Below, piece after piece: positions 33,501-45,032 of a DNA stretch of 64,000 nucleotides. The translations under genes were made by a program, and so were the position numbers. Source of the stretch: Glandiceps talaboti. Its lineage: Eukaryota; Hemichordata; Enteropneusta; Spengelidae. The stretch is taken from contig NC_135553.1 in NCBI RefSeq assembly GCF_964340395.1, positions 19,055,001 through 19,119,000 on the forward strand, given 5' to 3'. Under the pieces are notes generated by a model. The model saw only the letters and a list, made by a program, of their open reading frames with translations. It was not told where the DNA came from and searched no databases. How positions within the stretch are numbered: the stretch's first letter is position 1; each line of letters opens with the position of its first letter.

Positions 33501-36500
33501 GAATAGATGACTTGGCTTCTTTCTCAGAGAAATGAATTCCGTAATCTGATACAATTGACTGAACTTGCTTATCATCTGTTGATGAAATATAAAGCATATA
33601 GTCAGAATTGCTGTACTTGTAACAGTGTTCATGCCATAAGGATGCAGCTCCATACAAATATTAGATATTAAAATTTTCACAACATGATTTCATGATTATC
33701 TACGTATTGAATTAAACTGCCCTTTCTCATTTCAAAATACAATGCTGATCACATAACTAACATAATTCATGTTTTAACATTTTCAAATATGCTCTGCTGA
33801 ACTCCTGCAATCCTAAATTATGCCACTAAAACATGAAACTGATAGGCTGCAAGTTAGAATTTTTTACCTCATATGATATCACATTGTTTATAAAGTTCAA
33901 CTTTCAAATTTTTATCTCATTAGTCCATTGTGACATATTATGACATGACTATTTTCTAATACCTAGGATATTACATGTCACATTAGATCAAATTGTAGAA
34001 TCCTTGATATTTGCTAGTCTGAAATGTAATGTGTACACAATATCGAAGCAACTCTAAACAAATCATGAGCGTTGCTGGGGGCGTATTGCTCGATTCCATA
34101 TCAATGGTACGAACACTGTTTTAATATTTTTCCTTGTACTACCAAACCAGAAAGACTATTTTGGGTTCATTTAACTGGCACAGATGTTTTTTTGCAATGC
34201 CTCACACAATGACTTTTGTTTCAAATTACACAAAGAAAATACAGGCACTGATAGCACTCAAGCATATGAAATGTTACAATTTACCTCACTGTGAACACAA
34301 ATAAACAGGTTTGTGTTTGAATCTTCCTTCTTTCATCAGACAGGGATGTTGATTTTGTGTTCACAGTTTAGATAAAATGTATCATTTGATATGATTGTGC
34401 ACTATAGGAGTCTGTATTTTGTTTGTAGTTCAAATATCGTGAGAGGCGTAAAAAACTTTGTGCTGTGCCTAACCGAAACTCTATAGTCACTCTGGTGTGG
34501 TAGTAAGAACATAAGAACACTGATACACGTCAATCATTCTCCTTTCAGTGTAAACAATGAATATTGATGCTTCAATGTCTAAATATTTGGATACAGTTAA
34601 ATAATACTAGTTTTATACAAATTGCGTCGTCTCATAATATTCTTACAAGAGTTTCCAAATAAATCTCAACCCTTTTAATTAACAGTGGATTGGAATGAAC
34701 TTGTCTTGGGATGGTTTGCGTGTGTAATAGTTATAAATATATATTGGGTTTTTATGTTTTCCTTTTTAGTCTGTTAGTTGTGTCTGTGTTTTTATCACTT
34801 ATTGTAGTTTTTTTTACAGCAGGCATTACAATTACCATTTTAGTGATTTAATAAAGTATTATCTTTCTTATCTTATCTTATCTTCGTTATGTTAAAAAAA
34901 TTAGTAGAAATATGGTACCTTCTGTAGAGTTGATAAGAGCAACAAGTTTTTGACCACTATTACATTTGAAATACATAAAGACATCTACATCTGATGATAT
35001 CTGGACTGTGTATGAAACCAACAATGGATGAGTTACTGCTATATCAGTAGAGAATATCCTGAAACACACAAAAAAATGAAAATACTAACTTCATTATAAA
35101 CAGAAGAGAACTGAAAAATTCTCATTACGTGATTATGGTAAAAGGAACATGAACTACTGTGACACATGTTGGTTAATGTATGAGATCAGGGAATGAAATG
35201 ATAATAATTATAATTATTTCTGTTGCTCAAAGTATTAGAATTGTTTATGACTAGAACATGCTTTTACTGTGAAAACAAATTAACTGATTGCAATTACAAT
35301 TATACAGTCAATCAATGTTATTGAATTCATTGGCCATGTTTTCTCATATAGTACTCTAGTACAATTATGTATATTATTACAAAAAGCATCATGAATGGTT
35401 GTCATATCTACAGGCCACTATCACCAAAACAGTTACAAGTACAGGTACTCATTGGATATATTACAGATATAACACTGCATGACTGCACATATATTCTACT
35501 ATGGTACTGGGGATGGAGATGTTCATTGATTCAGAAGTCTTTGTTCGCTCACCTGCTCAAAGAGCATTGCTTTGGTGTGATTATCCCTGATATTTGAAGA
35601 CAACCACCACCATAGTAGGCAGTATCTGTACAATAAGACAGTGTACATTCTGTATTTGAAGCCTTACTCTCATCGTAAAGTTCTGTTGGCTGAAGCTGCT
35701 GCAGACTCATGTTACCCCATGGTTTGGATTTCACAACCTGTGAATAAATTATAATATACGCACAAACACACGTGATCTTAGGGGCCCAGATATAATTCAC
35801 CATTATGAATATATATATACAAACTAAAAGTTGAAACTGCTGGCAAATTTATTTGAACCTTTTCTCTGCAACTATGGGTGTTGCTAAGCTGCTACAATGC
35901 CTAGTTGGTGTACAACCAGTGACATGCAAGCATTTACAAGTGGAACTTGTCACTAAACAGGAAAGTAAATAACTGACTTGGGTTAATAACACTTTGCACA
36001 GCATGTTGGAACTACAGAACATATCATGGATATGATATGAACAATTTTATGGCCTCTTTATATGTGTACATGACATGCCAGGGGAACTTGAAATTCATTT
36101 GTGAATGAGAGTTATTATGTAAACTGTTCTTATTAAATGATGGAATGTAATACAAGTCTCTGTACTTCCAACATGCTGTGTCAAGTGTTATTAATCCAAT
36201 TCACTTATTTGCTTTCCCTGTTTGTTACAACTTCTTGTAAAGGCCTGCCTGTCGCTGGTTGTAATATTGTCAAGAAATTGCTACATTGTTGCCAAATCAA
36301 TTCATGGTAAATATTGTCTGGAAACAAGTCATTTTATATCATTTCAGTTCATGAGTCCTATTTTTTATAAATATTTAGATCACGACCACACACAAAAATG
36401 TAGTCCATGTTTGACCTATTACCAATGTTGTTAGTGTGAAGAAATATTCTCGGTTGGCTGATAAGCTGCAAACTAACTGCAGCACTTCCCTTTTTTTTAC

Positions 36501-39500
36501 AATTTACTTGAATCATTGCAAAGTTTATTCATAACTGTCCCAGTTGAAGAAGAGATAAACAAAAATGGTTTAACATCATTTCCTTTCTCATGTATACTCA
36601 CCAGCCCATCCTTATAATATTCATTACCAAAACCATGACAGAAAGATGTAACCAAGGGAAGTGATGCGATACCATGGGGACTGCAAAATTCTGATAACAA
36701 TTCCCAAAATCTAAAACAAATTTAACAGAATGATTGATTACTGTGCACCTTTCATTCATTAAAGACAAATTGAATGTAAAAATCACTTTTCAAGAAATAT
36801 ATACTGTATATGTTTCACAAAGGTTGTTAGCACAATATGGCACATATTATATTAACGATATTTAAATTATGTCATCAAAAATGAAATATTAACCAAGGCT
36901 TCTGAATTTTTTCTTTCCAACTTCCAAATGTAGTATTCTGAGATTTCTGTATTTACAGGCAGAAAACAAAAAATATTAATTTATTTGAATCATTACCTGT
37001 TTTGGTTGACGAGAAAGTTCTCTGACCCCATTCGTTCATAAACCCAACCTGGAGCAAAGATGGCTGTTGATAACTGCTGTTCACAAATTACTTTCATGGC
37101 CTACAAAAAGTCATCAATATATATATAGTTAGTGAGTCAATCAGTCACAATCAGTCAGTCAGTCAGTCAGTGAGTCAGTTTAGTCAGTCAGTCACCAGTC
37201 AGTCAGTCAGTCAGTCAGTCAGTCAGTCAGTCAATCAGCCAGTCAGTCACAGGATCACAAATGTACCTAGAAGTAAGGTGATCAACAGATTTGTACATGT
37301 ATGTTAAAAATAACGTTTTTATCATGACATTCTTTGGTATTAAAAGCAGTTCTCAAATCAAAATCTCCATTTTTACCTTGTTGGTATTCCAACCACCACC
37401 TCCAAAACAGTTCCTACCAAACACATCCACCCCTACATAGACGTCATGTTGTCTTGGGCCAGCCATCAATACTGACTTTTTCAGTTTCTTTTCATTCCAG
37501 GTATAGTTTAAGAATATGCCATCACAGACATCGAAAAACATCCTGAAATTTGATCCGTCACATGTTACTTCACTGTATAAATGTGTACTACTGTTTATAA
37601 CGGATAATGTAAGAATTTGGTCAAAAATAACATGAAGCATTCTGCGTTTCAGGACTCATAGGCCCCAAAATAACACCCATTGTGTTGTTAACTTGGTGTC
37701 TGAAATGTGGTCCTACAACCTTATGCACAATGTCGCACAAGCTCAGCAAACAAACAAACATCGTTTGTTTTGGTCAAAACCCCCTCCTCCTTAATGAACG
37801 TTCACAAGTGCGACATCAAACATTCATATACATGTATGTAAACTATGATGAACACTGTAGTGGTCACACCACTATGATCCATGTAATGTAAAAACATGAT
37901 TGTAAACACATTAAAGTATGTACTACTAGAAACCCAGCACCATATCTCACATTAGAAGTAAATTTTTATCAACTTATCAACATCTCAGTAGTAAATACAA
38001 AAGCTGTTATCATTGAAGGAGTGAAAGTTTTCCATCGAAATTTGGTTAGACGTGAGAAAATGAATTTAAGCAATTGCATTGTCGCCAGACCCCCTTCCCC
38101 CTAAATGAACAAAGTTCGCTTATTGGGCTTGTGTGACATAATATTGTGCGATTGTCCCTTACTATGTAGTGGCTCACATAGAAATGAGTGTTTTTCATTT
38201 TGACTCACAACAACAAACTTTGGCTATCATCAGAGGGCACACTGGTATAGACACATAAATGGAGTCTAACAGAACAGGACTTGGGGTGTTTTTCCCAAGT
38301 AATGACGATAATGATAATGATATATACCGGTACATTAAATTCAAATCCAAACTTAGAAATAGAATATGGTCGACACTGCACGGTGCAGCACCCCTTGTGT
38401 CCTAGTGTTGAAGCAAGAAGACACTAGTGTCTGAGAGTATCTTGAGAAAATCTTCATGTTTTGACAAACTGGGGAACATTTGGTACTCTTGTTGTATACA
38501 ACCACAGTTAATCAAACCAAGTTGGTACTGGGTGGGTTCAAACCAAGACAGGAGTAATGAGAGGCAAGTATGGGCTAACTATTAAAATGATCATCAAGAA
38601 CCTGTACTTTACTGTCCATACTTTATAAATTTTCACATATATACTTTTAAACTAATATGAAAAATGCCTGATTCTGGGGAAAATAAGTTCTCTGTTCTAC
38701 TTCACTCTATTTGATACATCTTACCTCTTCTTATCATTGAGTTCATAGGTTATGTGTGTGTGTTTGGGGGGGGGGGGGGGGGTGTCTAAGCCCAGATGAT
38801 ATATAGGTTAATGTTTTTAATCAGGCTTCGTAACTTGAGAAGACCCCCTTACCTGTTCTTATCATTAAGTTCATCTTGCCAACTTAGTGTTCCATCTTTT
38901 ATCACACTATCATACCATAAAACTTGAGAATGAGGGATGACTACATGTAACTTATGAGTCAAATATTTCATAAAACCATGAAGATTGTTCACCTTCTCTG
39001 GCTGTAAATAAAAGCAAACAAATTTCCCCCATTACAGAAGATCTTAGAATTGCACTTGAAAGTCTTCAGAATTACAGAAATTAGTCTGTAAGATGACATT
39101 TGTGCCATGCTATTAGCCAGCACTTCTTGTTGTTGAGAAGTCTGATATGATTGAACACAACATGACATATCTTAAAGTCTATACACAAATGCATAACAAT
39201 TAGATACATGGATGATGGCACGACCATTTATAAGAATACACAGAGAATACACAGCTCTTCAAACAAAAACTTAAAAGTGAAATATAACTGCACAGGCCTT
39301 CCTGTCAGACTGAAAGATGCATTCATACACAAGTTCTCTTATTCCACATTTGATTGAGAAACATACATGTTTTGAACAAATCGTGTGTCCTTCTTTAGTC
39401 TCTAACTCGTTCTGACAGAATGATCCAAATTTGCAATATCACAGAAGATGAACAGTTAGATGTACATAACTACTGACAAGTACTTTCACACTTGAATTTA

Positions 39501-42500
39501 CATATATATTGAAGCTATCCTTTTCACACCTCTGGTTACTCAACACCTCCAGCAAATTTGGATCATTCTGTCAGATCCAGTTAGACACTGAAGAAGGACA
39601 AGTGATTTGTTTGAAACATGTCTGTTCCTCATGCAATCAAAAGTGGAAGAAGATAACTTGTGTATGAATCTTAGTGCTTCCATGATGAACATACATAGTG
39701 TAACTGTGTCATGAAAGATTCATCATTGAGTACATTTCTATAATCACTTGTCTTTATCTCATAGTTACAAGGAACTGTGACCAGCAATCACAAATCTTTC
39801 AGTCTAGCTTGCTTTCCTATGTCTGCAAGCAATTTTGTGCTAACCTCAATTTTGTTTTCAATATTGACAAGCCATCCATCAAAGTTATAATACTTGGTTA
39901 TTTCCACCATTTTGTCTGCCAATGCTCTGTAGGAATCTTCATCTTTCAGAAATTCCTGGCATCTTTGTAGACCATCATTCCATTCTGTGATCAAAGTACC
40001 TGTATAACAGGGTATTAGCAATTTGTCACATCCAATTTTTTGTTATTTTCAAAACATGGTTGGTACATGCACCGTTTACATTGTTATGAGATTAGATTCT
40101 TTCATTTATTTCAATTCATTGCTATCTAAATAACAAAATCAAAGAAACAATACAGTGAGTAACTGTACACTGATAAGATAACGCTAATGTGAGAACCTGG
40201 GATTGGAACCCTTACCTTTGAATAGGAGTTTCAATCCCACGTTCTCACATTAGTGTTATCAATGGAGCTGTAAGGATTACATAGCATTAATATTTTGTTC
40301 TAAATCAACTTTCTGTAGTTTTGCCTGATGACAGTGTTTGACTTCTAAATTTTAAACCTAGAAAATTGAACGTGTCCCTTTACACCTTGTTTGGTTACCA
40401 GGGTTTAAACTCAGCATTCTGAGCTTCTTTTTTTACTATATTTAACACACAACTACAACTCACCTAGTATTAATACTCAGTAAATCATAAAGGGTACAGA
40501 TCCTGAGTTCTACTATTAGATGCTATTCCCCCCAATAGTTTTCTTCATTCAGCCAAGGAAAATATGAGTGACCTAAGGGGGCTTTGTCACTACGAGATGC
40601 TTGACGAGTAGTGATGAAAGCCTTAGGTCAGTCGTATTTTCTAGTTGAATGAAGAAAAATATCGGAGAATACCATAATTATACAAGTGCCAGTAATTATA
40701 TCAAAGTAAAATCAGGGAAAGTAATGGCAATTTTGAATGTTTTGATTCATATTTCAAACACAGCAGAACCAGTGATGAAGACACATATTGTTGTGACATA
40801 GATGCCCATTGTTGTGATGTAGCACAACCACGTTATAGATTCCATATTTTGTTGTTCAACTTAGCTTGTGCATGGTATGATTGTCACTATCCAAACTTAC
40901 CTAACATTAATACACCATGTTTATGAGCTGTGTTAGTCCATCCTGGTGGTGGTATAGTCACAAAGTAGTGACTAAAGTAGATAAAACTATCTAGGTACTG
41001 CCAGTGGTAATGATGGTAGTAATCCGACGTATTTGTTCCTTGTGCAAACCTGTAAACAAATGTAAGGCTCAAAATTTATTATAAATCAAATGCTGGTAAA
41101 GTTACAATCCAAAAATGTCACACTTAGGAATTTTGGCATATTTCTACAAAATTAGCCAAAATTTCATATTTTAATTTCCATCAACAAATCTGTATTCATG
41201 GTTGCACACTGAATATTCATGAGATGTTTTACATTGAAGAGAATAGACATTTGGGACTCATGAATATTCAGCGTGCATACATGAATTCATTATTTCTGCT
41301 GACTCCCATGATGCAATAGCCCATAGCAAAGATACCCTTATACATGCACAAGATCAATTTATGTTTTTCTGAAATGGCAAGTAATTGTAGGTGATGTAAA
41401 ACCATGAAATGACTCTCCAGAACCCATAGTTTATGAAAAATGACCTCATTTTTTGGAATGGTGTTCCCTTTTAATCTATAATCGTTACAATACTTTGTCG
41501 TGTAAGTGCAATAAGGTTGTATCTGATATAATTACAATTTGTATAGCACATACAACCTTACTGCACAGACTTGTACACAGGTTTTGATCCAATACTTTAT
41601 TCCATTTACACACAACAAGCTGCATCTAGTTAAGATTAAGTGTGGTGCTCCACTAATGGACACAATCTTTTCATAAAATTTCAAGGCACATCACTCAACA
41701 ATACATAAATGATAAACACTGTAGTACATATAGACTTGTTACTTCAACTGAAATGAGACTGATCACTAACCTGTCCTTCAAATAACCTCCTGCCATGTCA
41801 TGACAGATCAATGTCCGAGGTTTAGGTTTGCTGTTCACTGTCTTTTTAACTATGGCCTGTGTTGCTACATTATACTCATCTTCTCCTGGTTGCCATGACA
41901 ACACTGCATCAATTGTTTTTAACGGTTGAGATATTGGTTCACTTGTTTCACCTTCATAATTCAAACCTAAATTGAAATATAAAGTGAGTTGACCAAAGGT
42001 GCTTTTTTTTCTGTTGCCACGACAACAACGAGTCTCTTGTTTGTAATGTTGGTGTACGTCTTTAAATCTGGGAACAAATAATCTATCTATCTATCTATTC
42101 TTATCATGGGGAGATTTTTTCAAGACTGACACATTTCAGAATTTTATTCCACACTAGCTTTGTGTTTATAATAACGAATAATCCTTACAGACTAGAAATT
42201 GTCCAATTCGGCCCGAATTGGACAATTTCTAGTCTGTAAGGTACTCGAGAGGAGGCCGGTGAGGGCGGAACGCATCTTACAGTCGAGAAAGTCTCCATAT
42301 ATGCATGGTCTTGAGTAGTAATTGACAGCAATTACTTAGTACCATTGCAAAACAGGGTCTCAGAGTTCCAAAACTGCGATAGTGGGTGTATTGAATCTCT
42401 GAGATTAAAGTATGATATTGTATTTGTGCGATAGCATGCAGAACATGCGAAAAGCACAACCACCTGTACCACAGTGTACCGTCGGCGCAGTAGTGTACCT

Positions 42501-42577
42501 AGGCTAAACTTTGCATACAGTCACCTACCTAAATTTGGTGTTTTATCGCACAGTTTTACATTCAGTTTGGTTGTCAT
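30538..42577 (-). CDS. ENGASE: Cytosolic endo-beta-N-acetylglucosaminidase (GH85), 13 exons, complete
   Basis: Minus-strand exons: 42529-42577, 41771-41966, 40901-41049, 39845-39999, 38853-39001, 37377-37542, 36997-37100, 36602-36710, 35553-35737, 34919-35058, 33371-33647, 31642-31774, 30538-30933. All borders have GT/AG, all phases join, and the total is 735 residues, close to the human enzyme (about 740). The protein cleaves the chitobiose core of N-glycans released from misfolded glycoproteins, leaving one GlcNAc. Landmarks: LICHDMAGGYLKDR; FVTIPPPGWTNTAHKHGVLM; FDGWLVNIEN (about 171-180) with the GH85 catalytic Glu (about 179) and assisting Asn (about 177); VLWYDSV, SWQDELND, FFDVCDGIFLNYTW, DVYVGVDVFGR, IFAPGWVYE, SLPLVTSFCHGFG. 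The C-terminal half is a beta-sandwich-like region ending ..KMEYSY. There is no signal peptide, as expected for a cytosolic enzyme. The first exon (16 codons) is inferred from ATG, donor and phase only. Confidence 0.93.
31852..32163 (+). mobile_element. 5'-truncated LINE: end of reverse transcriptase ORF plus 3' UTR
   Basis: The frame from 31856 reads MRTICGPNLWNSIPGELKQI, the GPxLWNSIP motif that closes reverse transcriptase ORFs of CR1/L2/Jockey-type LINEs. A short 3' tail follows, ending 'gcgctttagaaattaaataa'. The rest of the element is missing, as is usual for 5'-truncated insertions. It lies antisense in an ENGase intron. Confidence 0.8.
32521..32566. repeat. Fragment of MITE family B
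   Basis: 'gtcagggtactggaaactg' followed by 'tttttatttggcctta' resembles the end of the AGGCCT-ended family at 48126-48494 and 51090-51210. Confidence 0.4.
33090..33330 (+). repeat. tRNA-derived SINE (full head and body)
   Basis: The head has GGTGGCCGAGTGGTTAAACC, a tRNA-Leu/Ser-like A box, with a decayed B box near 33130. The body has the segment 'gtattcccctggtactctgg' then 'tttcctcctgc', also present at 57475-57610. It stops 40 bp from the ENGase exon at 33371, on its donor side. Confidence 0.75.
34730..34876 (+). repeat. Probable retroposon 3' tail
   Basis: T-rich UTR-like sequence ending 'ttaataaagtattatctt' followed by a TCTTA/TATCT short tandem tail, the look of a non-LTR element 3' end. 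No coding part is present. Confidence 0.35.
37131..37250. repeat. (AGTC)n microsatellite
   Basis: Imperfect tetranucleotide array in an ENGase intron, 31 bp upstream (on the gene's own strand) of the exon ending at 37100. Confidence 0.95.
37713..38158. mobile_element. MITE family D (GCACAATGTCGCACAAGC ends), copy 1
   Basis: The left end 'gcacaatgtcgcacaagctc' is mirrored at the right by 'gggcttgtgtgacataatat' and 'tgtgcgattgtcc'. The next inner parts (AACCCCCTCCTCC and its partner CCCCCTTCCCCCTAAATGAAC) are also related in inverted sense. A second copy in reverse orientation is at 49985-50505. Confidence 0.75.
38722..38748 (-). repeat. ENGASE: Partial duplicate of an ENGase exon end with its donor
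   Basis: 'cttacctcttcttatcattg' followed by 'agttcat' repeats, with 2 mismatches, the sequence at 38849-38875 that spans the donor and last codons of the exon 38853-39001. It lies about 127 bp downstream in the intron. It is too short to be an exon and looks like a local duplication relic or decoy donor. Confidence 0.5.
38766..38782. repeat. Poly-G run
   Basis: About 17 consecutive G after (GT)n, in an ENGase intron. Confidence 0.9.
39310..39690. mobile_element. Foldback element with arms of about 130 bp
   Basis: The left arm ('attcatacacaagttctctt' ... 'gacagaatgatccaaatttg') is matched by the right arm ('caaatttggatcattctgtc' ... 'taacttgtgtatgaatct'). The centre is about 115 bp. The right arm contains a 'ctgaagaaggacaagtgatt' motif followed by 'gtttgaaacatgtc'; such motifs are common near the ends of retroelement-derived hairpins. 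In an ENGase intron. Confidence 0.8.
39845..39999 (-). CDS. ENGASE: ENGase exon 4: catalytic exon
   Basis: Encodes TLITEWNDGLQRCQEFLK through YYNFDGWLVNIENKIE. The NIEN motif contains the GH85 general acid/base Glu and the Asn that orients the substrate acetamido group. Both are intact, so the enzyme should be active. Confidence 0.92.
40175..40262. repeat. Short foldback unit
   Basis: 'gataacgctaatgtgagaac' with 'ctgggattggaa' pairs with 'ttcaatcccacg' and 'ttctcacattagtgttatc': arms of about 32 bp with two mismatches, loop about 23 bp. Confidence 0.8.
40525..40880. repeat. Dispersed palindrome-headed repeat, family A, copy 2
   Basis: Same head palindrome (GAGTGACCTAAGG / CCTTAGGTCA) and body as the copy at 2462-2805, in the same orientation. 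It ends 'gcttgtgcatggtatga' just before the ENGase exon at 40901. Confidence 0.8.
41186..41290. repeat. Foldback unit
   Basis: 'attcatggttgcacactgaa' and 'tattcatgag' pair with 'ctcatgaatattcagcgtgc' and 'atacatgaat': arms of about 34 bp, loop about 36 bp. In an ENGase intron. Confidence 0.75.
41507..41568. repeat. Hairpin with 16-bp arms
   Basis: GTGCAATAAGGTTGTA and TACAACCTTACTGCAC are inverted repeats with one mismatch, 30 bp apart. Confidence 0.75.
42183..42241. repeat. Perfect 59-bp palindrome
   Basis: The 29 bases at 42183-42211 are the exact reverse complement of 42213-42241, separated by one base. The arm starts CCTTACAGACTAG and ends GTCCAATTCGG. It is followed by a GC-rich tail to about 42282 ending 'catcttacag', which may be the other half of a small element. 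In ENGase intron 1. Confidence 0.9.
42529..42577 (-). CDS. ENGASE: ENGase first coding exon (inferred)
   Basis: The minus strand reads ATG then TTKLNVKLCDKTPNL and the first base of a Gly codon, followed by a strong donor GTAGGT. The phase-1 end joins exon 2 exactly (GG-T, then LNYEGETSEPISQPLK). It is chosen because it supplies ATG, donor and phase together. An inverted CCAAT box (ATTGG at 42659-42663 on +) lies about 85 bp upstream of the ATG. Confidence 0.6.
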
Positions 42578-42785
42578 TGTCGTTAGGTGGGTTATTTCAA
42601 AGTCACAACACAGTTTTGCGCTTGCCACTCAACACACTACGCTAAAATACAGACATGTATTGGCCGAGCATAAGTCATGGACGTTGCGAGCGTTAGAAAG
42701 TAGGAAGTAGACTATAACTCAGTACTGGCATGCGCAGTGGTGTATAATTTACTTAGCATAGGTCAAACGTCAGAGTTTGACTGAG

Positions 42786-43086
42786 TTCAGGATAAAAACC
42801 ATTTGCGAGTGGTTACATGTAGTTAGACCATGGCTAGACTTTATAGTCTAGTTCCTGACGACCGTATTCCTATTTTACACTACGCTATGTAATGTGTGAA
42901 TATAACTTAGTGTAAAATCGGAGTACGGTCGTCGTCAGGAACTAGACTAAACCATGGAAGTATAACCCACTGTTCATGGCGCTGATCTGTACCACGATAA
43001 CTCGCATAAATATACTTTTTTAGATAAGCAGAACGTCAGAAACAGTGCCGTTAACAGTCTAGATCGCAAACGGTTTTTATCCTGAA
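42786..43086. mobile_element. MITE with 24-bp ends and an internal foldback
   Basis: GTTCAGGATAAAAACCATTT followed by GCGA (left) and TCGC followed by AAACGGTTTTTATCCTGAAC (right) are terminal inverted repeats. The centre holds a second palindrome: 'tagtctagttcctgacgacc' (about 42847) against 'ggtcgtcgtcaggaactaga' (about 42927). It lies in the upstream region shared by ENGase and the G alpha gene. Confidence 0.8.
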
Positions 43087-44217
43087 CCTTTCATAGACCC
43101 TGTTATGATTACATAATTACTATTTGAGGACAAGTAGAAATTATTCTTCAGGGGCTAGCTGCTAGGCCATGGTGGGATGGGTATGATAGGATGTGTGTGT
43201 GTGTGTGTGTGGGGGGGGGGGGGGTTAGGGGTGTCTTACACACAAAATTTTATAGGCTATTTTTAACATATCGACTTGACAGCTAGCGAACGACATTCAA
43301 GGCATGATGAAATAGTCTCAGAGATATTCAAGCCTTACTCTTAGTTTTGAGATTTTGAGTGGGTTGGTTTTTTTATTGTTTTTTTTTTTTCGTTTGTTTT
43401 GCGAATAAACGACGGAACGACCAAAGCTTTTTCATTAAAACCCCGGAACAAAAAAAAAGTTGTAAAAATGATACTTTATAACAAAAAAACAACAACAAAC
43501 AAAGACAACTCAAATTCCGAAAACTAATGCTACAAAAATATTGCAGTTAGTTAGTCAGTCTTACTCAACATGCGATCCTGTTTTATTCAATCCAGTGAAA
43601 TTTAAAAAAATTAACCTCTACGGCAGGATTAAAAAAGTAACAACAAAGTCAACTTTACTGATTGTCAGATGGCAGCCCCAACTAGCGCGTATCTGGGCAA
43701 AAGTTATCGTTTGTATATTGCTGAAATTCGAGAAATTAATAAAACAAACAGTAAAGAATGATAATGAATAGAAAGTATTACCGTGTGTTCTCATACACTT
43801 ACTTTATTAAAACTTCAAAAAAATTGAATTAAAATTTTTAACCGATCGACCCGTCATTCATGACGAGATGCCTAATACGCAGACCTTTCTGTTGTAAAAT
43901 TTGGAGGAATTGTTACTAAAGCAGAGCTAGACCCTGAAAATAAGAAATAATAGGCGTTTCAAGCTGATGTGGCATCAACATTACTAGAAATAGGTGACCC
44001 AAACAATCAGTATGTAGAATAACATAGTTTGAACATGAGGCGTCTGGCAATAACTAGTAACTATAATTTATAAAGCTAATATATCAAGCTAACGTTGAAT
44101 TTTAGTACAAAGTAGGCCTACAACTTTTAAACAGATACCAACTTGGAGAAATAGAAGGGGACATCTTTTTTTAGCCTTGTGTTTAGATTTGCGTGTCCCT
44201 CTTCCTGTATTTAAAAG
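43087..44217. other. Intergenic region between the head-to-head ENGase and G alpha genes
   Basis: No exon supported. It includes a (GT)n-(G)n run at about 43194-43226 and T- and A-rich stretches around 43370-43500. Confidence 0.4.
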
Positions 44218-44489
44218 ATAAATAGATAAACAAACAAACGAGCAAACAAACAAACAAACAAACAAACAAATAAACAAGCAAGCAAGCAAGCAAGCAAATA
44301 AATCAATAAATAAACAAACAAACAAACAAATAAATGACTGAATGAATGGATGGATGGATGGATGGATGGACGGATGGACGAATGAACGAACGAACGAACG
44401 AACGAATGAATGAATGAATGAATGAATGAATGAATGAATGAATGAATGAATGAATGAATGAATGAATGAATGAATGAATGAATGAATGA
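44218..44489. repeat. Compound tetranucleotide block
   Basis: (CAAA)n, (CAAG)n, (CAAA)n, then (GGAT)n, (GAAC)n and a long (GAAT)n. Together about 270 bp. Confidence 0.97.
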
Positions 44490-44879
44490 TATCCTGTATT
44501 TCTTTGATAACCTACCTATTTCTTATTAAGCACAGACTTCCTTGCCTTATAACACAGACTGTCATGACTGTAAGTAATCACCTGGGACACTGGGATGATA
44601 TACGTACGCCCTCAAGCGACCGTATTGTATTCCAACAGGTCTCACACAGTGAGGACTCGAGTGCAGTCAGGCGTGAAACGAGTGCTTGGCCAGGAGAATT
44701 CAAATTTTGCACAGTGAAAATATATACGGCGTGCATTTGGAAACGAAATCTAACCACCAATCGATGTACATTGATGTAACAGTACCAGTATCTACACTGC
44801 AAGAAAGTTGTCAGTACTCGTCAAACAAAATCTTGCTCACACCTGAACTTGTGGACATTTGTCGCTGAGCACTTGTGGT

Positions 44880-44912
44880 GACTTCCGTGTTTACAAGTGC
44901 GCCATGTTGGAA
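44880..44912 (+). promoter_or_regulatory. ETS- and YY1-like sites upstream of the G alpha start
   Basis: ACTTCCGT (44881-44888) is the reverse of an ETS site, and GCGCCATGTTGG (44899-44910) is the reverse of a YY1-type ACATGGCG site. These pairings are typical of TATA-less broad promoters; no TATA box is seen in the 150 bp before the ATG. Transcription could begin between here and 45033. Confidence 0.5.
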
Positions 44913-45032
44913 TGACAAAAGCTGGGTCTCGGCGTCTAAACTGACAGTCTAGAAATGGTGGAGTCAACCGCCCGCAAGTTTCACATCTCCATGTGGTTTT
45001 TCTGTGGTTTAGATCGCCTGATGTAATCGGTA

